A stretch of DNA of 64,000 nucleotides from Pyxicephalus adspersus. Its lineage: Eukaryota; Chordata; Amphibia; Anura; Pyxicephalidae. This document shows positions 43,980 through 55,728 of this stretch, in pieces (position 1 is the first letter of the stretch; each line of letters begins with the position of its first letter). The stretch spans positions 608,424 through 672,423 of the forward strand of contig NC_092861.1 of assembly GCF_032062135.1 (NCBI RefSeq). The letters are read 5' to 3'. Under the pieces are notes generated by a model. The model saw nothing but the letters and a program-made list of their open reading frames with translations. It searched no databases and was not told the origin of the DNA. Position numbers and translations under genes: made by a program.

Positions 43980-45063
43980 CTATCTTGTTCCTTCATAGGC
44001 CCTCTAAGTGACAACTTTACCTATGACAGTGCCAAAGACCACCTAGGGTGCTTAGTGTTCCAAAGAACCAAGGAAGATAACCAGGTAGCAATGTCCCACG
44101 AAAACAGATTGTTCTTAGAGACCATGCAACGGGAAATCACCAAGAATGAGACCAATAGCTGGGTCGCACCTCTTACCTTTAGACCTCAAATCAAAGCTTG
44201 CCAAACAATAGCGAGCAAGAACAATCTAAAAATGTAATCATTTACCCTATTCAGCGGGAGACATTTTCTAGGGAAATTGACTGTATCAAATAGCAAAAAA
44301 AATTCCTAAAGACAGTGTGTTAGTGAAGCTTGATCCAGTCCCTGATGGGAATGGCCTGCTAAGAGTGGGAGGACGCCTAAAAGAAGCCGGATTAGAGTTT
44401 AGTGAGAAGCATCCTCTAATAGTCCCTGGTTATCACTATGTAGCTCTTTTGCTTGTAGAGCACTACCATAATCAGATAAAACTTCAAGGCCGACTATTTA
44501 CTGAAGGGGCTTTACAAGCTACTAGGCTGTGGATTGTTGGAGCGAAGAGATGTGTTAACAGGTTTATCTTTAAAGGTGTCACTTGCCGCAAGCCTCGTGG
44601 GATTTTACAAACACAAAAAATGGCCAATCTCCCATCTGACAGGGTTCACATTGATCCTCCATTCACCAGTGTTGGTCTTGATGTGTTTGGTCCCTGGCCC
44701 GTTATCACACGACAAACCAGAGGAGCTCATGCTAGTTCCAAGCGCTGGGCAGTCATTTTCACTTGTATGTCTATCCGAGCTGTCTACATTGAGGTTATTG
44801 AATCCATGGATACCTCTAGCTTCATAAAATCTTTCAGACGCTTTATTGCTATCCGAGGTCCTGTAAGACAAATCTGCTCTGATAGGGGAACAAACTTTGT
44901 TGGAGCTGCTAATAAGTTACAAATTTTATATTGTTATATGCAACCAGATTGTATTCCTTATGCAATGTACTGTGGTATACCACCCTTGTGGGATCGCCTC
45001 TTCTGGGGTAAAAGGACCTCTCAGACTGCAGGAGAGGTGGATGAAGCACACTGGAGACAGTAG
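43980..45063 (+). pseudogene. BEL/Pao retrotransposon fragment (RNase H side to integrase)
   Basis: The first block (43998-44237) reads SHENRLFLETMQREITKNET and NSWVAPLTF, a conserved BEL/Pao linker. The second (44317-45063) reads NGLLRVGGRLKEAGL and KHPLIVPGYHYV, then the integrase core with GLDVFGPW (first Asp) and ICSDRGTNFVGAA (second Asp). The third catalytic Glu region is missing because the sequence changes near 44930. Stops separate the blocks, and no LTR pair was found. Confidence 0.88.
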
Positions 45064-45450
45064 ATAAGGCTGAAACTGACCCATAGTCAGTTTTATTAAA
45101 AGGTTGCAAAAGATAAAACAAAATGAAAATAAATCCTAGCCAGTCAGGCGGATTCCTCTCTACCAATTGGTGGCCAACCCAGCCAACTCAACACAAAGTT
45201 CCAGCAATCTTTACTCACATGTAGTACACCAATGGCTCTCACTGGCAGCTTCCCTGTGGCCCGGGTCAGAGAGCTTCCTTCCTCTCCTTCCCCTTTACCT
45301 GCTGCTCACACCTGTGCAGTAATTAACGGCCAGACAAACCCAAACTCTGGCCTGGATCAGAACACTTCTGAGTGACATGGAAAACCCAGTTCTGGAATCC
45401 CAGCAGACCTGTTGCTACGTACGTTGTACGCTCATCTTAGGTAATGTTCT
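44965..45450 (-). mobile_element. LTR-like sequence interrupting the BEL/Pao fragment
   Basis: On the minus strand a GC-richer leader runs into TTTTAATAAAACTGACTATG (about 45085-45105) and then an R/U5-like pyrimidine-rich segment ending near '...gggtggtataccaca'. This is the organisation of a solo LTR. The outer boundary is uncertain and could extend to about 45603, where the minus strand reads TGTCCTG. Confidence 0.4.
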
Positions 45451-47040
45451 TACAGTGTGTTTGCTCATTTCTTTCTTTAGTTTACCCATTTCTACGTCCA
45501 GGTAATAAATCTACAGTTTTTGACACAAGTCTCAATTTATTGACTAATAGAGTGTTATCTGCCTGTTGAGCTGCCCGGGGGTACATGCTGCGAGAACAGG
45601 ACACTGATATTATTTTAATATGTATAGACTATATGACTAATTACAATATGTATAAGCTATATCCATAGGTGATATTAACTACCTAACTATAAAACACCTG
45701 TTATATCAGAGTGATATCTGGGACGAATCATACACAGAACCTACACAGAACCTACACAGAACCCGATGATACACTGTATCCTGACAACAGATTCTTCTAT
45801 TAATACATAACTACCTTGTAACTTGACGTGTTACTACTTTGGTGAAACTTTGTCATAAAACAATAAACATTAATTACTTTACTTTATCAATGGTACGGAT
45901 TTGGTTAATTTACACTTCCAAGCATTTCAATTTCTCTCAATGTAACTTATTAATTTAGACAAAAATTATTTTTTGTAATATATATATATATATATATTTT
46001 TTTTTCAAATAGGATCCTACAATGCTTTAACATTACTCTAAACTGCCAACTTGTCCAAGTCTGCAAAAATCAAGTCCCCCTGCAGTCACTGGACTTGTGG
46101 GGGATGGGAGGCTGCCTTATAAGCAGCCTGGGCTTATACACGGACACAGTGTATTCTGCTCCCGTGGCAGCTCTCTGCAGAGTTTTGCCTTACAGGTCCC
46201 CATTATGGTTTGGTAAGCAATGGTCCTCTGCATGACTTTCTATCATGCACCACTTATCTATAATTTTATTCCTATAATACTCCTAAAGTTTTATTTTTAA
46301 ATGACTTCCTATATACAGAAAACTCCCTATTGTCGGCCCCGGAATTGAAGAGACCCTGTAAAGTATAAGAATTTGATTACACCTTCTTTATATCTACTTA
46401 CATCAAAGTAGGTAAAATCAATATTGCGATAACAAATTTGTCATTATTATTATTATGTCTAGAAATATTAGACTCGCCTCCCTGTTCCTGACTTTTGATG
46501 ACCGTTCTCCCTTCTATTTGTAAAAACCATCCCCCTCCTCTTTACATGCTACCAGCCTTACCTGTACCTATGCAAATATTTTGCTGCAAGACACTTGAAT
46601 TATATTATCTGGCAGCCACAAAGTAAGAATCTTCTTAGTTTTATTGACCAATAATCTATTACTATTCCCATCACTCCAAACATCCGACGTCATCTTTTAT
46701 TATTATTCTATCTTCTCTCTATAGACACGATTAACCCTTGCACAACCTAACAATTAACGTTTATGAACACATACATATATATGTATATACCTTCTATATT
46801 TACCTCTGTATAACATGTACACATAAGTAGCACTTATTATTTATGGTTTATTCAGCACCATTTCTGTAGATGGATGTATAGACCTCATTCGGGCTACACT
46901 CGTTTAGTAATATTGGAATTTAAGCTATGTATTTATGAATATGAATTCCACAACCTAACAATGTAACTATTACTGTATATCTCTGTATTTCTATATTTTA
47001 TCCACTGTATAGACTGTAACAGTCACTGCTACACTCATAC
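45451..47040. other. AT-rich intergenic DNA
   Basis: No gene is seen. There is an (AT)n microsatellite at 45978-45998 and a 9-base word 'cctacacag' repeated near 45738-45760. Confidence 0.5.
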
Positions 47041-47075
47041 CCCTGAGGAAGCCCTTAGTGGCGAAACGCGTTGAG
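47041..47075 (+). repeat. Hammerhead-core-like repeat motif, copy c
   Basis: Reads CCCTGAGGA, A, GCC-CTTAGT-GGC, GAAACGCGTTGAG. Box 1, a 3-bp stem II and GAAAC are all intact, ending in GTT (an allowed NUH triplet). It is the clearest intact copy apart from the extra A after box 1. Confidence 0.55.
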
Positions 47076-47659
47076 TAAAAAGACTTAAACAGTTCAACGC
47101 AATACGCTAGCTAACTGTATGTATAGTGTGTCCTATTCCATGCCATGATGGTAATGGGTTGGTGACTATGGATGTATATGCTATTATGTATGAATCTTAG
47201 TACAAATACATAATTAGTAATTTATATGATTACGGCCTCAAAGCCCCGTCTCTTTCTTTCTCTACATTTTCACATCTCTGACTACAGGGGTGGCCACCTA
47301 TATGTCCTTGTAATTATCAAGCCAGAGGGACAACCTGCATTCTTCTCAATGTTAAAGGATACTATGTACCCCTTTATTCATTACCCAACATGGCGGGGTG
47401 GATCACTGGGGCCTCCTAATAAAAATAGATTTAAATAACCCCCCACCTAAGCACCCCTACACATGGGGGTCAGAATATTAATAAAAACAAATAAATGAAC
47501 AAAAGACCCAAAGCAAGGATTATTTCCAAAATGTAACCAATGTGAAGAACTATGGCAGTGTCACACATTGTGTGTAATACCCGAGATACCACAAAGCAGT
47601 GGGACCGTGTATTGTATGTGTGATGCCCAGACGATGCCCTCCTATTTTGTGATACTTCA

Positions 47660-47790
47660 CCACCTTCTAGATTGTAAGCTTTTTGGGGCAGGGTGTGTCC
47701 CTATTTAATGGAAAGTGCTGCGTGATATGTTGGCGCTATTTAAATCCTGTTTATTAATAATAACAATAATAATAATAATAATTAGGATGG
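47660..47790 (+). repeat. Retroposon 3' tail (LINE/SINE type)
   Basis: Contains 'agattgtaagctttttggggcaggg' and 'gctgcgtgatatgttggcgctatttaaat', ending in (TAATAA)n. The same tail ends the SINE at 54148-54470. This is the 3' end type shared by many amphibian LINEs and their SINE partners. Confidence 0.75.
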
Positions 47791-48104
47791 AATTTTACAT
47801 AAACATGTGCTGTGTAATTACCCCTTATCCTCTTCTGGTTGGGGGATGGACGCAATGTTAGGGTATTGCCCCTGACACCATCAGCCAATTAGAATGTTGC
47901 TTTGGATTTCCAGAATTTTGTCCTAGGTTTGACATGATTGTGTCACCTCGGAGCCAGCATCTCGGACCAGGAAGTAGATGGGGACCCTGATGATGTCTGG
48001 ACAATAATGGCGCCATTTTTCTAGGGAAAACTACTGTGATCTGTAGTGGGGTAATAATATCCGACACATCACTGAGCATGCACAGATACAAGTTAATGAT
48101 AAAT

Positions 48105-48255
48105 GATTGCACCCCACCTGGACCCATCCCCCCCCCCCCCACAAACACTGCACCGCCCTTCCCCCAAACACACACTGCACCCCCCACACACACACTACAG
48201 CCCACCTGCAAACATACTGCACCCCCCTTACCCCCACACACACTGCACCCCTATT
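48105..48255. repeat. C-rich minisatellite (cacacactgcacccc)
   Basis: Irregular repeats of 'acacactgcacccccc' of about 20-28 bp, with one run of 12 C. Open frames through it on both strands are low-complexity artefacts. Confidence 0.85.
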
Positions 48256-48989
48256 CCTCTGCAGTTCTCTTACTGAATTTCACCACCAATGTTCAGAGAT
48301 GAATAGAAGAATAATAGACTGACCTATGAGGACTCCAAATTCTAGAATGGTCACCAAGGAAATAAAGATTTAAAATATTCCTAATGACCTAAAGACACTG
48401 CCAGAAAAATAACGGGGAATGGAAGGTGTGGGGACACTGGATCTCTGGTGAATGGTGAATGTTCCCAGGCAGTGTAGAGGGAATGATTCTCCCTGGGCTT
48501 GGACCCTTAGAACCCCTGAAATGTGTTGGCTTCCGATGATATCTGAGCTTGAATATGATTAAATTTGAACTTTTTCTATATAATAGTCACACAAACACCA
48601 TTTTACATAAATGACTTTTATATCTATTCCATCTTTATTTTACCATCACCCTTTAACTACAGCACAGTGAATGTGAAGAGAAACAAGATTCACCCTCTGT
48701 ACCCTCAGTACAAAGAAAATCATGTTATACAGAAAAGGAAGAAAATCCTCAGCTCTTTGTTTTATCCGCAGATGTTACAGAGATTGGTGGGGGAATTTCT
48801 CATTTTAGTGATATAAAAAGCAGTTTAATAGCTACAAAGGATGAAAAAATCTCTCCAGGTGAAGTGAAAATATAAAACCCATGTAAAGATTCACATGACT
48901 CCCTATACTAAGATTCTGCATATTATCACCTCTGTCACCAGCAACAAGAAGAAATGCTTCATTCACCCAATATTCACATTTTTCCTATA

Positions 48990-49443
48990 CAGGTAGTCCC
49001 CGGCTTACATACAAAATAAGGACTGTAGGTTTGTTCTTTTAATATTTTATATATTTTAATAAATGCAATTAGGACAAATGTTTGTCTCATCATATTATTA
49101 GGCAGTGTGGTGTCAGTTACTGTATAAAATCATCACTGTGAGTTAATCACAAACAAAGCAAAAAGAAAACTTTATGGAGCCCAGACATTCAATAACTTCC
49201 GGAGCAAGCTGAGCTTTGATATGCAAAAAGAAACAACTGCAGAGTTTGTCTTGGTCATTAGGTTACAAGAGGTTACGGATCAGCTCAGATCATCGGCAAC
49301 CTCAGCTGTGTTTAGCAAAAGATTTCTTCTGCAAGTCATGCAAACCGCCCCTCCCCCCTTCAAGCCTCCGCCCTGCACAGCAGCAAGCAGGGAAGCCCCG
49401 GAGGCGTTTGTATGTCGGATGTCCTTAACTCGGGGACTACCTG
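48990..49443. mobile_element. TA-flanked MITE, copy 2 (Tc1/mariner-type)
   Basis: Starts CAGGTAGTCCC and ends GGGGACTACCTG, flanked by TA on both sides, 454 bp long. Its interior is the reverse complement of the copy at 22606-23096 (for example 'cataatattattaggcag' against 'ctgcctaataatatg'). Confidence 0.85.
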
Positions 49444-49644
49444 TAGTTGATTCACCCGCTGTTTTTTAGCATCACTGGAGGACCAGCAGCAAGTTTTTTG
49501 GTCTTCTCCCCATTCCCTATGTGAGGCCAAGGAAGGTCCTTTGGAACCGCCATGTTGGAGGAAAATCCCCCAATGGTGTCTTGTAGATGTAGTTGGGGAT
49601 TTCAGAATTAGGGGTTGATGAAAACTTTATAACAACCCAGATTG

Positions 49645-50547
49645 TTAGAACTTTGATCCCCAGACAATTTTGTAAGACTGCCCGCACATCGGTAGACACG
49701 TCTCTATTAGTCTGGGATTGCTTGTTATGATAAAGGCTGGGTGGAGTAATGGCGGAGCGTTCATTACAATGCTAATAAACACCCTCCAGGGGCTCTCTCT
49801 AGGCTGTGATTTGAAGGCAATAATAAAGGCTCTTGTAAAATACAACAAATGGAAGAATAAGAAGAAGACCAAACACTTCATAACAACCTCTAAGTCTGGA
49901 GATCTAATGCTGCTCCCACTGCTTCTCATCTGTAAGCTGTGCAAGCAAAGAGATGGAATTACATTGCAATACAAAATATGAGGAACGGGGATAAGAGAAT
50001 ACCAGGGATATTGTTATCCTGTTGTCACCATTTATTATCCAAGCATTGTGTGTGGTCACATTGTTCATGGCAGCCGATGTTGGGTTTTGTAGCTGCACCA
50101 ACCAGCTGGAAGGCTGAAGAGCAGCGACATCAGCAGAGATGCCACCATTACCCAAGGGATGAGCCCGGAGACCCCGCTCTTCAGGAAGATGAATTTCTTA
50201 TGGCTGTACGTTGTAATCTTCACACAATAAAATACACAAAGGACGCTGGTGATCCAGAGATGGGTGAGATGAAAAAACATAGCCATTGTTACAGCTGCTG
50301 CTAAAAAGACATAACCCTGAACCAACCAAGGACAATACAATCCAAACAAAAAGAATATCAAACTTTGGAGCTGACAACAGATTCTGGAGACCCCCAGACA
50401 GGTGAGGATCTGGTGGCAGATTTCCAGAGATTTCACAACTTTCCATCTCACCAACTGAACAGCCACAATGAAGGAATTTACTATGATTCCTGCAAAGCAC
50501 TCAGCCAGCATTACGGCTGTAAATATCATGTGGAGGAAGGAATCCAT
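49645..50547 (-). pseudogene. TAS2R bitter taste receptor pseudogene
   Basis: The start at 50547 opens MDSFLHMIFTAVMLAECFAG, then WKVVKSLEICHQILTCLGVS and LWITSVLCVFYCVKI, matching TM1 to TM3 of TAS2R receptors and close to the intact gene at 52.6 kb. The frame stops at 50065 in the second extracellular loop. Sequence continues in another frame (NNVTTHNAWI, about 50085) and in a third from about 49950 (RSSGSSIRSPDLEV, then LLHPAFIITSNPRLIE for TM7). At least two frameshifts break it. Such receptors couple to gustducin-type G proteins in taste cells, but this copy cannot make a complete one. Confidence 0.9.
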
Positions 50548-50659
50548 TGTATGAAATGCTGCCTGTACAGAAGCCTTTGTGTAAATAGAATATGCTGAAT
50601 GTATGATGGGAAATCTGCTATCAGTCACGTCAATTCCAGAAAAGTGTTTCATTGGCATG

Positions 50660-52587
50660 CAAATCTACAAAGCGTCTCTATGTAACATGGAAAATGGTAA
50701 ATGCTTTTTATTCTGGAGATTTGCATCCTCTCAGAGATGAATTTACAACGAGATCCTGGTAACCAAATACAAAAATGTAATATATTGCAGCTCAGCCTGG
50801 TTATTTATAACTCACAAAGCGTTTTTCTAGCTCTTCTGATGTAAAAATGACCATGAAGGATCCCTGGGACAGGAAGGACTGCTACTTGGCATTAGGAATG
50901 CTCTAAATTACAAAAATCAAACAAATGGTATAGAAACTTAACACAAACACTAATAAAAACACAATCTCAATGTCATTGATCTCAGTGATTTCTTCCCTAA
51001 CCTCCATCTGAGCACAATATAACTGTAAAGAAGTCTTTCCATGTGTGAAGAATAAACCTCTTATCCTTCTAGGACAGATATATGGACGATGTGATCTATC
51101 ATACAACTATAGAGAGATTCTGGTGTTCCGTGCCATCAGGTGACCGGTCCTAATGAAAAGTCTTAGATTCTAGAACCATAGGTTATTATTAACATATTTC
51201 CAAACAATTAGACCTGAGAAGTCACTTGCCTGGGTCACATGAAACTTTATAGAAGTCATTGATGCTTGTCTCCCAATCTCCAAGCCTCCATGGCTCTGCT
51301 GATTCTTCTTCCTTGGTCCATACAAGAGATGTATCCGGTCCTCTGAAGGATTTTATTACAACATAAAGATTCATATTTGGCCTTTGCATGAAACCATTAT
51401 AATCTCAGTGAAGCCCCAGCATGGGGGTGTTAGGGAACCTCTCTGGTTTCCATTAGCAGGAACTGCAGCTGTCACTGACAGCCGGGTTTGACAGCCTCTG
51501 CTCAAAGAGATGATTTTTATAAATGGATTTTCAGGTAAAAGTTTATTTCCAGGTTGTGGAATGGAAAAGTTTAACACCTTGATTGTGTGATAAACCTGAT
51601 TGTCTCAGTTTGCCTTGATTCAATGGATTATTGCCTTTGAACAGAACTTTGAATTGTTAGAATTGTTTCATACAAATAAATCTCAGAAGCCGATTCCACA
51701 TTTCCATAAAGGACGGCTTCAGTATAGCATTGCTGTAGATGATGTGGGCTGCATGCGGTGCATTATTATCTCATAGTCTGTGTGCATTATCCCTAGCTAG
51801 CCTTGGCTGCAAGTGTTTACCCAACCCCCTATGCACACCATATGCACACCCCCTATTCATATACACACCACATTTCTTCAGCCATGTCATTGAAGCTTCT
51901 ACAAACATCAGTATAATTTAGAATGATAACAAGAAGTGCCCCCTGCAAGGAAGAGAAGCCATACTCTCCACCAGCTGCACCACCTACTTGCACCATGCTG
52001 AGAAGATGTTACTGCGTGCAGAATTTACTGAATTCTAAACCAATATTCTTATATTCCTGGACCCAGCTGTGATCATTGGGTATCCCTGCTAGACCCCACA
52101 TTATTCCTGTGCCCTGTAGTCATGTACGAGTCAGCTGGAGGAATCACTTACCATGGGGGGAACCATGAAACTGAGACTTCCCAATGTGCTGGATTCTGAA
52201 TATTCTTATATCAGCATTATCTTTGCAGTGCAGGTGGGTGGTTTAGGGAGAGGTAAGTGGATTCTCTAGTTTGCAGGAGGCACTTTGTAGTCATCATTCC
52301 AGCAATAGGATCACCTGACCTAATCTCCAGACATTGTCTTATATCACCAGGGGACTCTATGGGGAGGTTTCTGGGTCTGCTCATCTCCTGTGGTCTGAAG
52401 GGACAGGAAGCCACTTTATCCAAAAATCAAAAACTTTTTTTTTCCCACTTTGTCCCACTGATTTTGTTCCAATCGAGTTTTTGCCACTGTTTTTCTCTGA
52501 CAGTTATCCTTGTAGCTCAGCCCCAAGGTAGGAAATAGAATGATCAGAATCTACATTGCCACAAATATGGTGCTCAGATACATCTTA
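50660..52587. other. Intergenic DNA between TAS2R copies
   Basis: No gene or transposon with clear ends was recognised in about 1.9 kb. The poly-T run at 52434-52443 is minor. Confidence 0.4.
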
Positions 52588-53493
52588 TTAGACCCTGATA
52601 TGTTTTATAAATGCCTGCCTTAGATTGGGATTGTAACAGAGCAGATGTGCTGAATGAAGAAGTGGAGGGGCGCACCTTATAATAAACATCCACAACCTCA
52701 ATGGGCTATCAAAATGCACAATATACACCAATATAAAAAGCATGCAGACAAAAATGATGACTTGACTGAGCAGGAAAAGAATCAGACTTTTCACAACAGC
52801 AAAGTGAGCCTCTAGGTTGGGGTGTTGAAAACTCGCCCCGATATTTTTCATCTTCCCGATGTGCATCCAAAGAGATCGAAGCAACAGATACATGGCAGAG
52901 CAGAGGAGCAGAAATGGAAGAAGAGAACCCAAGAAGAAGATAAATATCTGGGCCAAGAAAGCAAATTCTACATCTGCATTGTTTTCGGTGACATTGCATG
53001 GAAGACCAATGGATGAATTGTATGAGTGAAGGACGAGTCCATATTGGATAACGGGTATACTGGAAGCCAGAGAAATGATGAGAGAAGCCACAATAAACCG
53101 AGGAACAAGTATGGAGATTCTGCTCTTCATGAGAATAAGGAGCTGATGGCTGTATTGTGAAATTTTCACACAGTAAAACACGCACAGGACAGTGGTGATC
53201 CAGAGCTCGGCTGAGTGTAATAACATTCCTACTAATAGAGTGCTGAGGTTGAAGAACAAACTTCCCATTACCCAGGGGCCATATGTCCGCATGAAATAAG
53301 CAAAAAGAATGTTAGCCATGAGAAGACTCCGGGAGACCCCCAGACAGGTGATGATCTTGTCACAGATTTCCAAGGATGTCACAGTCTTCCATCTCAGGAA
53401 CTGAATGGCCACAATAATCATATTTATTGTCATTCCCAAGAAGCCCTCAGCAAACAGCACAGCAGTGGATATGTGCGTGATATAGGACTCCAT
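52588..53493 (-). CDS. TAS2R bitter taste receptor, intact
   Basis: One exon, 301 residues, the normal length for this family of seven-helix G-protein-coupled receptors of the taste-cell membrane. Seven hydrophobic segments lie at about 8-30, 45-70, 80-108, 127-148, 178-205, 230-258 and 265-288. Family marks are LWITTVLCVFYCVKIS (98-113, TM3 to loop 2), HFAVVKSLILFLL (230-242, TM6 start) and LLHSAHLLCYNPNLRQA (278-294, TM7). An NVT glycosylation site at 167 lies in extracellular loop 2, where many TAS2Rs carry one. Its start MESYI aligns with the MDSFL start of the neighbouring pseudogene. The ligand cannot be predicted. Confidence 0.95.
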   Translation of the reverse strand: MESYITHISTAVLFAEGFLGMTINMIIVAIQFLRWKTVTSLEICDKIITCLGVSRSLLMANILFAYFMRTYGPWVMGSLFFNLSTLLVGMLLHSAELWITTVLCVFYCVKISQYSHQLLILMKSRISILVPRFIVASLIISLASSIPVIQYGLVLHSYNSSIGLPCNVTENNADVEFAFLAQIFIFFLGSLLPFLLLCSAMYLLLRSLWMHIGKMKNIGASFQHPNLEAHFAVVKSLILFLLSQVIIFVCMLFILVYIVHFDSPLRLWMFIIRCAPPLLHSAHLLCYNPNLRQAFIKHIRV

Positions 53494-53699
53494 GGTGTGA
53501 TGTGCAAGGATGTGCAGAGTCTGGGATCAGCTGTGTCTGATGATTTAGGTATACTGGATTGGTACAGATCCTGCTCGCCTCTCCCATGTAAATGCAGCAA
53601 ATGTTTCCTTTCCATGCAAATCCTAAAACCAAAGGACAAATATATAATATCACGTACTGTCATATGACAAACACTAACTCTCTCCATCACTTGTTACTC

Positions 53700-54140
53700 C
53701 ATTTATTTCATATTTATGTCTGATGTACATGGACATGAATGCTGAAGGACACTGACATTGAAAAGACGAAGAAGACAGCTCAATGTAATTCAATACACAA
53801 ATGTAATTCGTACAATTGACATGTTTTACCTGCCATGTGTTGTCTAGCCAGGCCTAATATTTACAAAGCTCAGTTCACTGACTTCATCGTAAAGACCCCT
53901 TCCTCACATTGGCAGCTAAGCTCAGATTGCTGTTTCTGGGTATTCCACGTGTCAGTATTTGGGTAATTGGGTCCTTATGATAATCTACAGCTATTGGTCA
54001 GTTACTCAGGTCCCAGATTGGATTGTGATAGTCTTGTGTAGTGTTTCTTGGCCTTTGACCCATCAATTCAATAATTACTATACCCACAACTCAGTACATT
54101 AGTGTAGTGGTCAGTGGGAAGAATTCCTCTTACAATGCTA
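53700..54140. other. Upstream flank of TAS2R gene
   Basis: No recognisable promoter element or gene. Intergenic sequence. Confidence 0.4.
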
Positions 54141-54147
54141 CATGGGC

Positions 54148-54470
54148 AATAAAATGGCTCAGTGGTTAGCACTCCAGCCTTTGCTATGCTGGGTTCCGGG
54201 TTGGAATCTCAGCCAGGACACTATCTGCATGGAGTTTGCAGGTTCCCCCCGTGTTTGTGTGGGTTTCCTCCGGGTACTCCGGTTTCTTCCCTCATTCCAA
54301 AAACATGCCGTTAGGTTAAAAAGCTTCCCCCTTAGACTGCATTAAAGACATATGACTATTAGATTGTGAGCTCTTTTGAGGGGCAGCTAGGGACAAGACT
54401 ATAGACTTTTTACAGCACTGCATAATATGTTGGCGCTATATAAATGCAGGATAATATAATAAAAATTGCA
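54148..54470 (+). mobile_element. V-SINE-like tRNA-derived retroposon
   Basis: The head 'ggctcagtggttagcactcc' holds an A box (TGGTTAGCACT) and 'gggttggaatctcagcc' a B box, the RNA polymerase III promoter of a tRNA-derived SINE. The conserved central domain follows ('tggagtttgcag', 'gtgggtttcctccgggtac', 'tccggtttcttcc', 'aaaaacatgc'). The 3' tail 'gttggcgctatataaatgcagg' with (TAATA)n is LINE-derived and also occurs at 47660. Confidence 0.9.
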
Positions 54471-54499
54471 GGCTATTGAGAAGAATGTCACCCGCCTTC

Positions 54500-54860
54500 T
54501 ACTCATGCTCTTACTGCTGCCGCCTGCCCACTGCCCAGTACCCAGCTCTAGATGCCAGACTAGACTCAAGCTCAACAGGGTCTTCTTTCCCCGCAGATTC
54601 CGGCAAGCCCATTCCCTTTCATGTGGTTTCACTACATAGTAGGTACGGATTGGAATCTCGTTCATCGATTCATGTCTCCAATATGTGATGGCCTCAACCT
54701 CCAATGCGGTCCTTGCTCTGTCTCAGGGCCCACTGCCTCCTCCTCATGCTTTTACTGCTGCCGCCTGCCCAGTACCCAGCTCTAGATGCCAGTTACCAAT
54801 GCTGTCCATGATCCCTCTCAGGGCCCACCACCTCCTCTTCCTGCTGATGTTGCTGCCGCC
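54500..54860. repeat. Diverged tandem repeat of about 100 bp
   Basis: Blocks of 'ctcatgctcttactgctgccgcctgccc...cccagctctagatgccag' and 'ctcagggcccac.cctcctc' recur two to three times before the 45-bp array. Confidence 0.7.
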
Positions 54861-54863
54861 TGC

Positions 54864-55140
54864 CATGATAATCAAAGGGTACAAAGGGATCCAGTCACTA
54901 TGTCACACTATGATAATCAAAAGGTACACCGGGGTACAGTCACTATGTCACACCATGATAATCAAAGGGTACAAAGGGATCCAGTCACTATGTCACACTA
55001 TGATAATCAAAGGGTACACCGGGGTACAGTTACTATGTCACACCATGATAATCAAAGGGTACACCGGGGTCCAGTCACTATGTCACAATATAATTATAGG
55101 GTACACCGGGATCCAGTCACTATGTCACAACATGATAATC
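54864..55140. repeat. 45-bp minisatellite, about six copies
   Basis: Unit 'atgataatcaaagggtacaccggggtacagtcactatgtcacacc'-like in 45 bp. Two variants, AAAGGGATCC and CCGGGGTACA, alternate in the first four copies. The last copies shorten to 42 bp and then stop. Because 45 is a multiple of 3, repetitive ORFs run through it. Confidence 0.92.
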
Positions 55141-55149
55141 TATTAATTT

Positions 55150-55728
55150 GTATGTACACCAGGGACAGGAAAGCTGTGTGTGCAGTCAGATGTAGAATGC
55201 GATGGATTTATGTAAAATGTTTCAAGCTCTGGTGGTTTACAGGTTCCTGGTGTCCTCGCAGATCTAGTTTGAATAATATTTAAATCAGACAAAGCTTATC
55301 CTCTGTTCTGAAGTTTTATTTTAGGAATGGTATGACCAGGTTATTCCCAATCACAGGGACATTAGATTCTATGTAAGATTTACTCCTGACCACTGCTGGT
55401 ACGGAGCCCCATCACCTTCTATTCTTCTTTAAAATGTCAGATCTGTCAGATATAAAAGCAATCACTTAAATGTTCAAAATTTTGTCTCGCTTTATTGGTT
55501 TATTTCCTTTTGTTTTGATGAGCACAAATTAGAGTTATGTTATTTACCTGGAAATGTCTCTGTTTATATTCTCTGCTATGGTTATTATATTTTTATGTAT
55601 GTTGGGCACTTTTAGGCTTTTTATGATTGTCGTTCAACTTTTTTGTCACTGTATTGTGTAAATTCAATCAGTCACAATAAAAAATATTTGAAAAAAATGC
55701 GAATCATTTTCCTATAAATAGCTTATAT
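55150..55728. other. Intergenic DNA
   Basis: Nothing recognisable; AT-rich, ends in 'aataaaaaatatttg'. Confidence 0.4.

Noticed and set aside
50560..50658. The 37-codon N-terminal extension of the TAS2R pseudogene ORF.
   Set aside because: Alignment with the intact gene at 52.6 kb places the start at 50547; an extension before TM1 is not seen in the family.
54148..54225. Possible functional tRNA gene.
   Set aside because: The A and B boxes are there, but no cloverleaf can be folded and the V-SINE central domain follows directly. It is a SINE head.
54685..55283. ORFs of 153 and 165 codons with IQSLCHTMIIKGY-like or NQRVHRG-like repeats.
   Set aside because: These are translations of the 45-bp minisatellite, again a multiple of 3, in two frames at once.
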